A DNA stretch of 32,883 bases from Bacteroidota bacterium (lineage in GTDB: Bacteria; Bacteroidota; Ignavibacteria; Kapaibacteriales; Kapaibacteriaceae), in NCBI GenBank assembly GCA_018266735.1, contig JAFDZT010000011.1, forward strand, positions 1 through 32,883. The letters run 5' to 3'. A program made the translations under genes and the position numbers. A model generated the notes under the pieces. That model had not been told where the DNA came from, did not search any database, and worked only from the letters and a program-made list of their open reading frames with translations. This document shows, piece after piece, positions 8,304-17,093 of the stretch. The number at the start of each line of letters is the position of its first letter. The first letter of the stretch is position 1.

Positions 8304-9473
8304 ATGATCCATGCCATGCGCCTTGCCGCCGTGCTCCTACTCTCTCTTCCCATTGCCGCTGCGGCACAGTATACCGGAACGGCATCGGTGACGCAGGGCT
8401 TGGCCACTACCACCGTGACGGATCTGTATTCGTGCACGGGTGGACGGGTGACGAACCTTGGCACGATTGGTGCAACGGATGCGACGACGTGGACGGTGCC
8501 GGCCGCCGTGATGTTCAACGACGCCTCGGTTCCGTTCGCCTCGGACCTGCATAACGTGTGCGCGGGCGCCGCATACGCTAACGCCGCTGCCGCTCTTGCC
8601 GCCCTTGATGGCTCGGATATCGTGACGGTCGATGTTGATGGCGAGGTGATCACGGGCTTCATCTTTGCTGACAATTACTTCGAGATGTATGTGAACGGCG
8701 TTGCTGTTGGAAAAGACAAAGTTCCATTCACTCCGTTCAATTCGAGCATCGTTCGATTCCGCGTCCGACGTCCGTTCACCATTGCCATGCTGCTCGTGGA
8801 TTGGGAAGAACATCTTGGTGTTGGATGCGAGGCGAATGGAGGCAAGGCCTATCATGCCGGAGATGGTGGCATGGTGGCAGTGTTCAAGGATGCGGCGAAC
8901 ACAACGGTGGCCATCACGAACAGTACATGGAAGGCGCAGACGTTCTACACGGCGCCGATCAAGGACCTTACCTGTCCGCGCGAAGAAGGTATGCGTCGCC
9001 TCTCGAATGCATGCAACACACAAGACGCTGCCGACGGATCGCAGTACTATGCACTACATTGGTCGCGTCCCGCAACGTGGCGCGAACCAACGTTCGACGA
9101 TGCCGACTGGCCGGCGGCGACAACGTATACGAATGCCGAAATTGGCGTCGACAACAAACCCGCCTACACGAACTTCACCAACGTGTTCGACGATCCCTCC
9201 AACGATGCACAGTTCATCTGGAGCACGAACGTGATCCTCGATAATGAAGTGATCGTTCGATACACCGTACCAACGACAACGTCGGTGAATGATGAGAGCA
9301 TGGCACCGTCCCCTGCCATGGGCGATGTGACCGTGTATTCGTTGCTGGGTGTTGCCGTGTATCAGGGACGGTGGATCGACCTTGCGTCGATACCCGGTCT
9401 TGCCTCCGGCATCTACATCGTGGATGAGATGCGAGGTGGTGCACACGTCATCACGAAGCGACTCATCCCCTAG
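8304..9473 (+). CDS. Secreted protein with type IX-like sorting tail
   Basis: A 389-residue protein with an N-terminal signal peptide (LAAVLLLSLPIAAAAQ); an alternative start at 8316 would shorten the signal by four residues. The mature part is rich in Thr, Ala and aromatic residues and beta-strand-like, with several cysteines (for example VCAGA, GVGCEA, LTCPREE, ACNTQ). One segment around residues 135-180 has a YVNGVAVGKD strand of the kind seen in galactose-binding-like domains of Bacteroidota surface proteins; this is a weak resemblance. The last 60 residues (VTVYSLLGVAVYQG, LASGIYIV, HVITKRLI) form a sorting-type C-terminal domain. It is probably exported by a type IX system encoded elsewhere. 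Confidence 0.75.
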   Translation: MIHAMRLAAVLLLSLPIAAAAQYTGTASVTQGLATTTVTDLYSCTGGRVTNLGTIGATDATTWTVPAAVMFNDASVPFASDLHNVCAGAAYANAAAALAALDGSDIVTVDVDGEVITGFIFADNYFEMYVNGVAVGKDKVPFTPFNSSIVRFRVRRPFTIAMLLVDWEEHLGVGCEANGGKAYHAGDGGMVAVFKDAANTTVAITNSTWKAQTFYTAPIKDLTCPREEGMRRLSNACNTQDAADGSQYYALHWSRPATWREPTFDDADWPAATTYTNAEIGVDNKPAYTNFTNVFDDPSNDAQFIWSTNVILDNEVIVRYTVPTTTSVNDESMAPSPAMGDVTVYSLLGVAVYQGRWIDLASIPGLASGIYIVDEMRGGAHVITKRLIP

Positions 9474-10038
9474 TCGTCGCGCCAATGCGCGGTGGCCGCA
9501 TGGCCTCGAGCGCTGTCTGCACGCCAAGCAAGGCCGTACGGAGTGCGTCCTTCGTGGCATGCACTTTTGCTATGCCCCATGCTCCTTCGACGGAAGCAAT
9601 GATCCACGTTGCCACGGCATCCACGTCAATGTCGGCAGGTAGTTCGCCGTGCTCGATGCCGCGACGGATGAGCGTTCGACAGACGTCGATCATGGCATCG
9701 ATGATCAGCTGCAAGCGTTCGCGATAGATGGTGTTCGTTGCAGAGAGTTCGTGGAGCAGACCGAAGAGCGGACATCCGAAACGGATCTCGTCTTCACGCA
9801 CACTGTCGATCATGCGCACGAAGAAACGCCGGAACACATCCTGAAATGTTCCCTGCTCCGAGAGAATGGAGTGCCAGTAGGCGATGAAGCGCGGACCGAT
9901 ACGCTCGTCAAGGATGGCGAGCACCACGTCGTCCGCCGACGTGAAGTAGGCGTCGGAAGGATCGAGCACGAGTCCGCTCGCACCATGTCGATGCACGTCC
10001 TCTTCGTAGAACGTGAGCAGTTCCGCGCGATGCATCAT
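9463..10038 (-). CDS. TetR-family-like protein with degenerate DNA-binding region
   Basis: The 191-residue product has the all-helical look of a TetR ligand-binding domain. The stretch AYFTSADDVVLAILDERI aligns with the Y-x-x-F-x-S-K-x-D-L-x-x-A-x-L segment that ends the TetR HTH, and the C-terminal half (from about residue 85, with CRTLIRRGIEHGELPADIDVD) resembles TetR C-terminal domains. The normal first 45 residues with the tri-helical HTH are compressed into about 25 atypical residues with no recognition helix. Its ATG overlaps the stop of the upstream surface-protein gene as ATGA, so translation is probably coupled and the start is well fixed. It converges on, and overlaps by 11 nt, the end of the gene at 8304. 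It may be a ligand-binding or dimerising protein that does not bind DNA. Confidence 0.6.
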   Translation of the reverse strand: MMHRAELLTFYEEDVHRHGASGLVLDPSDAYFTSADDVVLAILDERIGPRFIAYWHSILSEQGTFQDVFRRFFVRMIDSVREDEIRFGCPLFGLLHELSATNTIYRERLQLIIDAMIDVCRTLIRRGIEHGELPADIDVDAVATWIIASVEGAWGIAKVHATKDALRTALLGVQTALEAMRPPRIGATTRG

Positions 10039-13000
10039 TGCAGGACGGCGATCGTGGTCGCAATGCCGTTTGGCGAAGTGAGGCGGACGACGTAGACGCC
10101 CGCGGACAGATCGTACATGGCCAATGGCACGGTGCCGTTGTGCAGACGTCCGTCCGTTTGCTGCCACGTTGACGTGACCAACACATCACCCACGGTGTTC
10201 ACGATCTCCAGGCGATGCTCTCCGAGCAATGACGATGTCCATGCCACCTTGCCATCCCTGCCAACAGGATTGGGAAGCACATCCACAGAGATCTGCGCAC
10301 GCGCACCAAGTGCGACCACACGAAGTTTGTCTGCACAGTTGGTCATGTTCACACGACCACCTTCGTCGCAGACCATGGAGCCACAGATGGCGGCAGGGAA
10401 GGTCATGGAGAGCGGGACGGATTCAAGTCCGTTCAAGAACGTATCGAACGTGAGCACCGTCAACACACCCACCTCGCTCCCACTCGTGATGAGCAGTTCG
10501 ACATCGTCGCGGACGCCATCGGTGGTGGTTCCAACGATCACGGCATCGCGAGCTTGACGCAGGTCGAGCGCACCGCGTTGATAGAAGAGATGCGCTCGGA
10601 GCGGATACTCCACGTTCTCATCTTGCTGACGCAAGACGGTGATCACAGCGGGAGCGCCTGACGGGACCGTGTCCGACGTCATGGAACAGCGCAACGTTTG
10701 CGCAGGGATCACGGTGATGCTTACGGTGGCTTCGGCCCAACAACCGTTGCTGGTGCCGCGCACGCGATAGGAGATGGACGATGGTGGACGTGATGTGGGC
10801 GTTGCCGAGCGATCGTCATCGAGCCATGTGGACGGCGTCCACTGATACGTGTCGGCCCCACTTGCCACCATGCGCACCGATCCGCCCTCGCAGATGGTGG
10901 TGTCGGCCGAGACGGTAACGGTGATCGACGGAGAGATCGTGACGAGCACGGAGGTACTGTCGATGCAGGCACCCGATGTTCCTACCACCATATAGCGCGT
11001 TGTTTGCGTTGGTGTGACGTTGATCGTACTGCCCGTGAAGGATTCGTTCGTGATGGTGTTGCGCCACGCATACGATTCCGCACCGGAGGCAGTGAGGGTT
11101 GCGGTTCCACCGGCGCACATCGACGTGTCGCCCGCGGCCGAGATCTTGATCGAGCCAAAGCCCACGAAGACGCTTGCCGTGTCCACACATCCAAACTCCG
11201 TGGTCACGGTCACATGATAGCGTGTTGGTGCTGTTGGTCGTGCGATCGGTGTTGGGCTCTTCGCATCATCGAGTCCGGTGGTTGGCGACCATTGATAGGT
11301 GGTCCCGCCGCTTGCCCATAACTGCACGGGAGAGCCGGCGCAGACGGACGTGTCCGGTCGGATCTTCACCGATGGTGGCGGATTCACGGTCACCGTAAGC
11401 GTTGCCGAGTCGACGCACACGCCCGTCGAGATGATCACACGATAGTTCACCGATGTGGTCGGTGCATCGCGCAGGATCGAATCCTTCGTGGTGATATCGG
11501 GTCCATCGCTCCGCGTCCACCGATACGACTCTCCGCCGCCCTTTGCGCGCAAGATGATCGTGTCGCCGCTGCAGATCTCACGCGGTCCATCGAGCGTTGC
11601 TTTGAACGATGTGACGAAGACCGTCACCGTATCGACATCAGAACATCCGAACTCGTTGTAGCCCGTTGCGATGAACGTGGTGGTGGTGAGGACGTTGGCC
11701 AGCGGACTGGCCTTGGTAGAATCGTCGAGCACGTTGCCGGGCGACCATCGATATGTCACAGCACCGCGTGCCTGGAGTTTCACGCTGCCGCCGGCGCAGA
11801 TGGTGACATCGAATCCTGCATTTACATTCGGATTCGCATTCACCACTACCTGCATGGACAGCGTCTTCGTGAAGCCTTGTGCATCGTAGATCACCGTCAC
11901 CGTATACGTGCCGGCACGAGCATACACATGTTGCACACGTGTGCCCGTGGCACGATTGTTCGCACCACTTGCGGGATCGCCAAAGTTCCATGTTGCATTC
12001 GTGATGCCGGAGTCGGGAATGAAGCGCATGGACGTGGGACGTCCCACACAAGCCGTGTCGGCCATGATCTCATACGTCACTTCGTTCAAGAAGATGGCGG
12101 GCATGAAGTTCGGAAGGCCGAGCTCACACACGCGTCCTTGCAGGTCGACAGCCTTATCACGATACCCACACGCAAGTCCACGCGAATCCGGCGATGCGAT
12201 CTCGGCCAAGAACGGGATCCCATCGGTGGCCATATAGATCTTCCCATTCGGTGCCAATTGAAGTGCGCCGGCGAGACGTCCCGTGGTGGAGCCCACGATG
12301 AACACCAGTGGTGGAAGGGGCTGACTCAGATCGAACTGCATCACCACGTTCGAATCCGTGCGTGTTGCATACAAGAACCGTCCGCTCGGTGAGAACTCCA
12401 CGCCATACAAGGCGAAGTTGCCTCCGGTCGCTCGTTGTGCCACGATGCGTGCATTCGACACCACGCCTGTGGTCTTGTTGAAATCGAAGAGCCACAACTG
12501 TTTCGCATTCGAGCTCGCAAAGGCGATGCGTGATCCTTGTTGGTTCGCCTTCATGTAGCCGATGTCACCGAACATGAGCATCGGTCCCGATTGATACGTG
12601 GTTGGCGTTGCCGCGATCCCGGCCGCCGTTATAGACCACACATAGAACAGATTCGTATCGAGTGCATGGGCCACCAACCATACATCCGTACCATTGGCAT
12701 GTCGGATGGCCGTGAGCTTCTCCGTGGCCGGCGCCAGCAGTGGCGTGTTCTTCTGCACGACGGTACCCATGCCGCCACTCCCGCCCATGTCGACAATGGA
12801 ATACGTCACACCGGCCTTGTACGCATTCTCATTCGCATCCGTGGTCACGATGTAGTAGCGTTGAACATCGCCCGGTGCGGGGATCACGATGCTCGATTGC
12901 GTCGACGACCACGAACCGCCCAACATCACACCTCCCGACATCACCTGATGGGCCTTGTTGTAGACGGTGCCCCCATCGGTATAGAACAGCAGGTTGCCTG

Positions 13001-13181
13001 CCTTGTCGCTTTGCGATGCACAGCCCTCGCGCGAGTCAAGCGCGCCATTCGTGAGCGCCACCGGCGTGCCCGTGGTGAAATTCACACCGCAGCGCTTGCC
13101 GAAATACCAATTATCGCCCTCATGTGCAGAGAGCATCGACGCAGAAAGGACCAACAAGGTCAGAAGGAGGTAAGGACGCAT
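10035..13181 (-). CDS. Large surface protein: propeller, PKD, Ig-like repeats, sorting domain
   Basis: A 1048-residue protein. A signal peptide (residues 1-19) is followed by a propeller-like region to about residue 370 (motifs such as GVEFSPSGRFLYAT and APNGKIYMATDG), then a PKD domain (ATWNFGDPAS ... HVYARAGTYTVTV). After this come about five Ig-like repeats. Each starts near a C-[ASE]-G motif (TICAGGS, EICSGDT, SVCAGSP, SMCAGGT, TICEGGS), carries Y-x-W-S/T-P in mid-domain and ends in a V-T-V-type strand. The tail (LPNPVGRDGKVAW ... LSAGVYVVRLTS) is a type IX-like sorting domain. This layout is common in Bacteroidota surface and gliding-associated proteins. Its stop overlaps the start of the TetR-like gene. 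Confidence 0.85.
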   Translation of the reverse strand: MRPYLLLTLLVLSASMLSAHEGDNWYFGKRCGVNFTTGTPVALTNGALDSREGCASQSDKAGNLLFYTDGGTVYNKAHQVMSGGVMLGGSWSSTQSSIVIPAPGDVQRYYIVTTDANENAYKAGVTYSIVDMGGSGGMGTVVQKNTPLLAPATEKLTAIRHANGTDVWLVAHALDTNLFYVWSITAAGIAATPTTYQSGPMLMFGDIGYMKANQQGSRIAFASSNAKQLWLFDFNKTTGVVSNARIVAQRATGGNFALYGVEFSPSGRFLYATRTDSNVVMQFDLSQPLPPLVFIVGSTTGRLAGALQLAPNGKIYMATDGIPFLAEIASPDSRGLACGYRDKAVDLQGRVCELGLPNFMPAIFLNEVTYEIMADTACVGRPTSMRFIPDSGITNATWNFGDPASGANNRATGTRVQHVYARAGTYTVTVIYDAQGFTKTLSMQVVVNANPNVNAGFDVTICAGGSVKLQARGAVTYRWSPGNVLDDSTKASPLANVLTTTTFIATGYNEFGCSDVDTVTVFVTSFKATLDGPREICSGDTIILRAKGGGESYRWTRSDGPDITTKDSILRDAPTTSVNYRVIISTGVCVDSATLTVTVNPPPSVKIRPDTSVCAGSPVQLWASGGTTYQWSPTTGLDDAKSPTPIARPTAPTRYHVTVTTEFGCVDTASVFVGFGSIKISAAGDTSMCAGGTATLTASGAESYAWRNTITNESFTGSTINVTPTQTTRYMVVGTSGACIDSTSVLVTISPSITVTVSADTTICEGGSVRMVASGADTYQWTPSTWLDDDRSATPTSRPPSSISYRVRGTSNGCWAEATVSITVIPAQTLRCSMTSDTVPSGAPAVITVLRQQDENVEYPLRAHLFYQRGALDLRQARDAVIVGTTTDGVRDDVELLITSGSEVGVLTVLTFDTFLNGLESVPLSMTFPAAICGSMVCDEGGRVNMTNCADKLRVVALGARAQISVDVLPNPVGRDGKVAWTSSLLGEHRLEIVNTVGDVLVTSTWQQTDGRLHNGTVPLAMYDLSAGVYVVRLTSPNGIATTIAVLQ

Positions 13182-13184
13182 GCG

Positions 13185-13192
13185 GAAAAATA
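13185..13192 (-). promoter_or_regulatory. Candidate -7 element abutting the 13181 start
   Basis: TATTTTTC on the minus strand matches TAnnTTTG at five of six fixed positions and ends three nucleotides before the ATG. It is back to back with the element at 13227, giving a compact divergent promoter region of 57 bp. A leaderless transcript is implied. Confidence 0.35.
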
Positions 13193-13226
13193 GCGTTCAC
13201 AGCGATACGGCCATGCGGCGGCACGC

Positions 13227-13234
13227 TATCTTTG
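13227..13234 (+). promoter_or_regulatory. -7 promoter element immediately before rlmI-like gene
   Basis: TATCTTTG is an exact match to TAnnTTTG and ends four nucleotides before the ATG at 13239. With the usual spacing, the start site would fall at or next to the start codon. No Shine-Dalgarno sequence is present. Confidence 0.55.
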
Positions 13235-13238
13235 TACG

Positions 13239-14414
13239 ATGATCACCGTCCGCCTCCGACCAAACGAAGAACATCGCATACGTGCCGGACACCTTTGGGT
13301 GTTCAAGGACGAGATCAGCAAGGTCCCCGCCGTCGAGCCCGGAACATTGGTGCGCGTGGTGGACCGACATGAAACGTCCTACGGTGTGGGCTTCTGCAAT
13401 CCCCTCTCCAAGATCACCGTGCGCCTGCTTGGCACCGAGCGGGAGAGCATCGACGCGGACTTCTTCACCGAACGTGTGCGTGCGGCACAACGGTTGCGCG
13501 AGCAACTCCTGCCGGGAGAAACAGCATATCGATTGCTCTTCGGTGAAAGCGATCTGATGAGCGGCCTCATCATCGATCGGTACGGAGATCATTTCGTGAT
13601 CCAGATGCTGGCCGCCGGAATGGACCAGCATCGCGACGACATCGTCCACGCCATCCGCACCGTCTTCCCCGCGGCCAAAAGCGTCGTCGAGAAGAACATG
13701 GCGCAAACGCGACTCAAAGAAGGTCTCGAGTTGCGCGAAGGACTGGTGTGGGGCACCGTTCCGGAGACCGTGGACATCACGGAGAACGGGCTCACACTGC
13801 GCATCGATCTGGTGGGTGGACAGAAGACAGGATACTTCCTCGATCAAAAGATCAATCGCGCCATGGTGGCACGGTTCTGTGCGAACAGGTCCGTGCTCGA
13901 CTGTTTCTGCAACGTTGGTGGCTTTGCGTTGAATGCTGCTGCGGCCGGAGCACGCGAGGCCGTCGGCGTCGACAGTAGCGCCGTGGCCATTGCGGCCGCG
14001 CAGCGCAATTCCGAGATCAACAACCTCACGAACGTGCGCTTCGAAGATGCCAACGTCTTCGAGCTCCTGCGTGCGCATGTGGAAGAAGGTCGCACGTGGG
14101 ACGTCATCATCCTCGATCCTCCGTCCTTCGCCAAGAGCCGGACCGTGCTGCGCAAGGCCCACGCCGGCTATGCAGAGCTCAACCGTCTGGCCATCAAGGC
14201 ACTTGCACCGGGCGGCATCCTTGTGAGCGCCAGTTGCACGCAATTGGTGCCGGAGGCAGACCTGCTCGACATTATTTACACCGAGGGCTCACGATTGCAG
14301 AAACGTTTACGTCTTTTGTATCGAGGCACGCAAGCACCGGATCACCCCGTCCTCCTCGCAATGCCGGAGACACAGTATCTGAAACTGTTCATCTTCGATA
14401 TTGTCAATGAATAA
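13239..14414 (+). CDS. rlmI: Class I SAM-dependent rRNA methyltransferase, RlmI family
   Basis: A 391-residue protein, the normal family length. The N-terminal 75 residues form a PUA-like RNA-binding domain (GHLWVFKDEI). A central domain contains QKTGYFLDQ (195-203), the hallmark before the Rossmann fold. The SAM-binding motif I is DCFCNVGGFA (221-230), an acidic loop follows in VGVDSSA, and motif IV is DPPSFAKS (293-300). A late SASCT segment (330-334) contains a conserved cysteine. RlmI of Escherichia coli makes m5C1962 in 23S rRNA; the substrate here is inferred from the family. The TPR gene starts 18 nt downstream, so they may be cotranscribed. Confidence 0.85.
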   Translation: MITVRLRPNEEHRIRAGHLWVFKDEISKVPAVEPGTLVRVVDRHETSYGVGFCNPLSKITVRLLGTERESIDADFFTERVRAAQRLREQLLPGETAYRLLFGESDLMSGLIIDRYGDHFVIQMLAAGMDQHRDDIVHAIRTVFPAAKSVVEKNMAQTRLKEGLELREGLVWGTVPETVDITENGLTLRIDLVGGQKTGYFLDQKINRAMVARFCANRSVLDCFCNVGGFALNAAAAGAREAVGVDSSAVAIAAAQRNSEINNLTNVRFEDANVFELLRAHVEEGRTWDVIILDPPSFAKSRTVLRKAHAGYAELNRLAIKALAPGGILVSASCTQLVPEADLLDIIYTEGSRLQKRLRLLYRGTQAPDHPVLLAMPETQYLKLFIFDIVNE

Positions 14415-14432
14415 CGACCCTGGAGTGAACTG

Positions 14433-15869
14433 ATGTTCGAATTTGAATTTGACGACGATGCCGATGACTTCGATCGGCGTGAGTTGGACGAAACACTGAA
14501 ACGATTTCGAGAATCGTATCGGAGCGGTGAGTGGCAACAAGGTGCACCATCGGCCGAGGCGCTCGAGATGATCGTTCACTATTGCCTCGAAACTCAGAAG
14601 TTCGACGATGCCCTGATCTTTTCGCAAATGTGGAAGGATGCAGCGCCCTATTCTGCCGATGCCTGGCATAAGTACGGCATTGCTCTGAGCAGCGTTGGGC
14701 AATGGTCCGAGGCACTCGACGCCTACACCAAGGCGGCCGATCTCGACCCGGTTGACGTGGAGATCCTCGTCAACCGCGGCATCGCGCTGGAGCAGACCGG
14801 CAAGCTGGAAGAGGCCATGCATCTGATCGAGCGGGCGCTGGAGTCCGAGCCCGACAATGCAGACGCGCTCTACAGCAAGGCCATGGTCTTCCAGAAACTG
14901 GAACGGTACGACGAGGCCATCAAGCTCTTCACCTATCTCTCGAAGAACGAGCAGTTCACGCGCGATGCGTTGTATGAACTGGCGTTCTGTTTGGAGAGCA
15001 CCGACCGAAATGCAGAGGCGCTCGACATCTATGAACGACTCATCGATACCGACCCCTTCGATTCCAATGCATGGTTCAACAAGGGCGTGATCTACGGTCG
15101 CAAAGGCTCCCACCGTCGCTCCATCGAAGCCTACGAAATGGCCGTTGCCATCAAGCCCGACTTCGTGTCGGCGCTCTACAACATGGGCAACACGTATGCG
15201 CTCATCGGCAAGCTCGACGAGAGCATCGAATCGTATCGCGAGGCCATGAAGCACGACGCCAACGACGTTGCCGTCCTTCACAACCTTGCCACCTCCCTCG
15301 AAGAGCGCGGGAACTTTCAAGAGGCCATTGAATTGTTCTCCAAGGTATTGGAGATCGACAACCGACATGTTCAGTCGCTCTACGGCAGAGGCACCTGCTA
15401 CGACGCCCTCGAGCAGTACACGGCTGCCGTGGTCGACTACGATACGGCCCTGGCCGTGTCGCCCGACTATGCCGATCTCTGGTATGCCAAGGGCGATGCC
15501 GAGTACAACCTGCACCATGTGGACGATGCGCTGGAATGCTATCGCAAGGCGCTCACCATCGAGGCCACCGACGTGGAGTGCTGGTTCGACTATGGAGCAA
15601 CGCTCTTGGAAAAGGGCGACCTGATCGAATCCGCCAAGGCCTTTTCCGAAGTGGTCCGTCTCTCGCCCGAGTGGTCGGACGGCTACTACGCGCTGGCAAA
15701 AGTCCTCACGGCCCTCAACGAACTCAACACGGCGGCCACGTATCTGGCGCGTGCCATTTCGCTGGACTCGGCCAAGGGCCGCGACATTGAACGCGAATTC
15801 GGCTCGTTTGCCACCGAGGCCGGTATCGAGTACCTGAAATCCGTAATTTCGAATTCCCAGAAAGGATAA
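14433..15869 (+). CDS. Tetratricopeptide-repeat protein
   Basis: A 478-residue, acidic, cytoplasmic-looking protein without a signal peptide. From about residue 50 to the end it is built of roughly 34-residue helical repeats with the TPR signature (A at position 8, Y/F at 11, A at 20, P at 32). Examples are DAWHKYGIALSSVGQWSEAL, then DPVDVEILVNRGIALEQTGK and ALYNMGNTYALIGKLDESIE; about eleven or twelve repeats can be counted. The start at 14433 has GGAG about ten nucleotides upstream. It lies between the methyltransferase and the bacilliredoxin (5 nt before the latter's ATG), so an operon is likely. TPR proteins are scaffolds; no partner can be named from sequence. Confidence 0.9.
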   Translation: MFEFEFDDDADDFDRRELDETLKRFRESYRSGEWQQGAPSAEALEMIVHYCLETQKFDDALIFSQMWKDAAPYSADAWHKYGIALSSVGQWSEALDAYTKAADLDPVDVEILVNRGIALEQTGKLEEAMHLIERALESEPDNADALYSKAMVFQKLERYDEAIKLFTYLSKNEQFTRDALYELAFCLESTDRNAEALDIYERLIDTDPFDSNAWFNKGVIYGRKGSHRRSIEAYEMAVAIKPDFVSALYNMGNTYALIGKLDESIESYREAMKHDANDVAVLHNLATSLEERGNFQEAIELFSKVLEIDNRHVQSLYGRGTCYDALEQYTAAVVDYDTALAVSPDYADLWYAKGDAEYNLHHVDDALECYRKALTIEATDVECWFDYGATLLEKGDLIESAKAFSEVVRLSPEWSDGYYALAKVLTALNELNTAATYLARAISLDSAKGRDIEREFGSFATEAGIEYLKSVISNSQKG

Positions 15870-15874
15870 TACCC

Positions 15875-16303
15875 ATGCCCTACGATCCAATGCTCGTACA
15901 ACCGATGCGCGAAGAACTCACACGCCACGGAGTACGTGAACTCAGAACTGCCGCCGACGTCGACGAGGCAATGAAGCAACCCGGCACAACACTCGTTGTG
16001 GTGAATTCCGTGTGCGGCTGTGCCGCCGGTGGCGCCCGTCCGGGCGTGGCCTTGGCGCTCAAGCACACCACGTTGCCCGACAATCTGGTGACCGTGTTCG
16101 CCGGACAGGACCTTGAAGCAACGGAGCGCGTGCGCACCTACTTCACCGGCATGGCACCATCGTCACCGAGCATCGCCCTCTTGCAGGACGGAGAGCTCGT
16201 GGCCTTCATGCCGCGCCATCAGATCGAAGGTCGCACGCCCGAAATGATCGCCTCGGCGCTCACCTCGGCATTCGACAAGCTGGGTGCCAACGCCTCGGCC
16301 TGA
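15875..16303 (+). CDS. Bacilliredoxin, BrxA/BrxB (YphP/YqiW) family
   Basis: A 142-residue protein matching the bacilliredoxin family in length and pattern. It has a thioredoxin-like fold with the CGC active site in VVVNSVCGCAAGGARPG (Cys47 and Cys49), followed by FAGQDLEATERVR and a region with SPSIALLQDGELVAFMPRHQIEG. In Bacillus these proteins remove bacillithiol from S-bacillithiolated proteins; whether this organism makes bacillithiol cannot be seen here. It starts 5 nt after the TPR gene, so it is probably the last gene of the 13239-16303 unit. Its last 85 nt overlap the 3' end of the convergent metallopeptidase gene. Confidence 0.9.
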   Translation: MPYDPMLVQPMREELTRHGVRELRTAADVDEAMKQPGTTLVVVNSVCGCAAGGARPGVALALKHTTLPDNLVTVFAGQDLEATERVRTYFTGMAPSSPSIALLQDGELVAFMPRHQIEGRTPEMIASALTSAFDKLGANASA

Positions 16304-17055
16304 CGGATCGTGAGCGTTCGCATCTCACCAACAGTATCTTGATGAACGGGGCTCCTGGCCCCGTTCGTCGTTTCAGGCGGATCGGAGAGCACACTCGTCC
16401 ACGCATCCAGCAAGGCATCGGCCTCGCGATGCCACGGCATCAACGTCAGGTTGAGCTCGCGGAACGTGGGTCCGTGATGCAGGTGCACCAGGTGACAAAG
16501 CTCGTGCACCACCACGCTCTCGATGCAGGCATCGGGGGTGCGGATCAGGTATTCGTTCAACGTGATCGTGCCGGACGAACTGCAGCTGCCCCAGCGGCGC
16601 GACATTTTGCGCATGCGAAGGCCGGCATACCGCAGTCCGGGAAGGCCAATGGCCGGCAAATGGCGGGCGATCAGCTCTTCGAACAGCCCTTCCGCCTCGC
16701 GCCGTTGCCACCGTGCCACAGCTTTCTGCGCATGGAGCGGAGTGGCGGTAAGGGATGCAGGGAGGAGAAGGGTGTCGGCATGGCGACGTGGAGTTCGCAG
16801 CGGCTCGGAACTCGGTTCCCAGCGGAGCAGCCCACCACGGTGATAGAATTCGTTTGCATGGCTTCGCACCGGGATCACGGAACGGGCCGTGGCGGCCTGG
16901 GCCACCTTGCCGGCGATCCAGTCGAAGCGCGATCGGAGAAAGTGCTCAATGTCGGCAACGGACGTGCGCATCGGCGAGCGGACCACAACGGTCCCGGCAG
17001 CATGGATCTCGACGGAAAGCGTGCGACGACGCGAGCGGACCAGACGGTAGATCAA
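16219..17055 (-). CDS. YgjP-type (DUF45) zinc metallopeptidase
   Basis: A 278-residue protein of the M48-like YgjP/SprT-related family. The N-terminus (YRLVRSRRRTLSVEIHAAG) is the typical opening strand pair. The zinc site is HELCHLVHLHHG (HExxH plus a downstream His), preceded by the family motif RRWGSCSSSGTITLNEYLI. The start is a TTG at 17055, because the conserved region begins at once and the next ATG (codon 29) would remove it. The C-terminal 45 residues look unconserved and overlap the bacilliredoxin gene on the other strand. It is probably cytoplasmic, and its physiological substrate is unknown for the family. It is divergent from the ECF sigma gene, with only 38 bp between the start codons. 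Confidence 0.85.
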   Translation of the reverse strand: MIYRLVRSRRRTLSVEIHAAGTVVVRSPMRTSVADIEHFLRSRFDWIAGKVAQAATARSVIPVRSHANEFYHRGGLLRWEPSSEPLRTPRRHADTLLLPASLTATPLHAQKAVARWQRREAEGLFEELIARHLPAIGLPGLRYAGLRMRKMSRRWGSCSSSGTITLNEYLIRTPDACIESVVVHELCHLVHLHHGPTFRELNLTLMPWHREADALLDAWTSVLSDPPETTNGARSPVHQDTVGEMRTLTIRQAEALAPSLSNAEVSAEAIISGVRPSI

Positions 17056-17093
17056 TGTAACCTTCAGTTCTGACCATTGTTAATGACAACGCA
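17056..17093 (+). promoter_or_regulatory. Short divergent region with candidate ECF -35 motif
   Basis: TGTAACC at 17056-17062 resembles the AAC-containing -35 motifs recognised by many ECF sigma factors. The same TGTAAC hexamer occurs at 19535-19540 upstream of the large secreted protein gene. Autoregulation is plausible but not shown; the -10 part is not clear. Confidence 0.25.

Noticed and set aside
9463..10167. Longer version of the TetR-like gene starting at 10167
   Set aside because: The added 43 residues are antisense-like, Arg/His-rich and lie inside the upstream gene; the ATGA overlap at 10038 is a better start and the extension does not restore an HTH.
14307..15890. 527-codon minus-strand reading frame
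   Set aside because: It is a shadow of the TPR gene caused by codon bias; the plus strand gives canonical TPR repeats.
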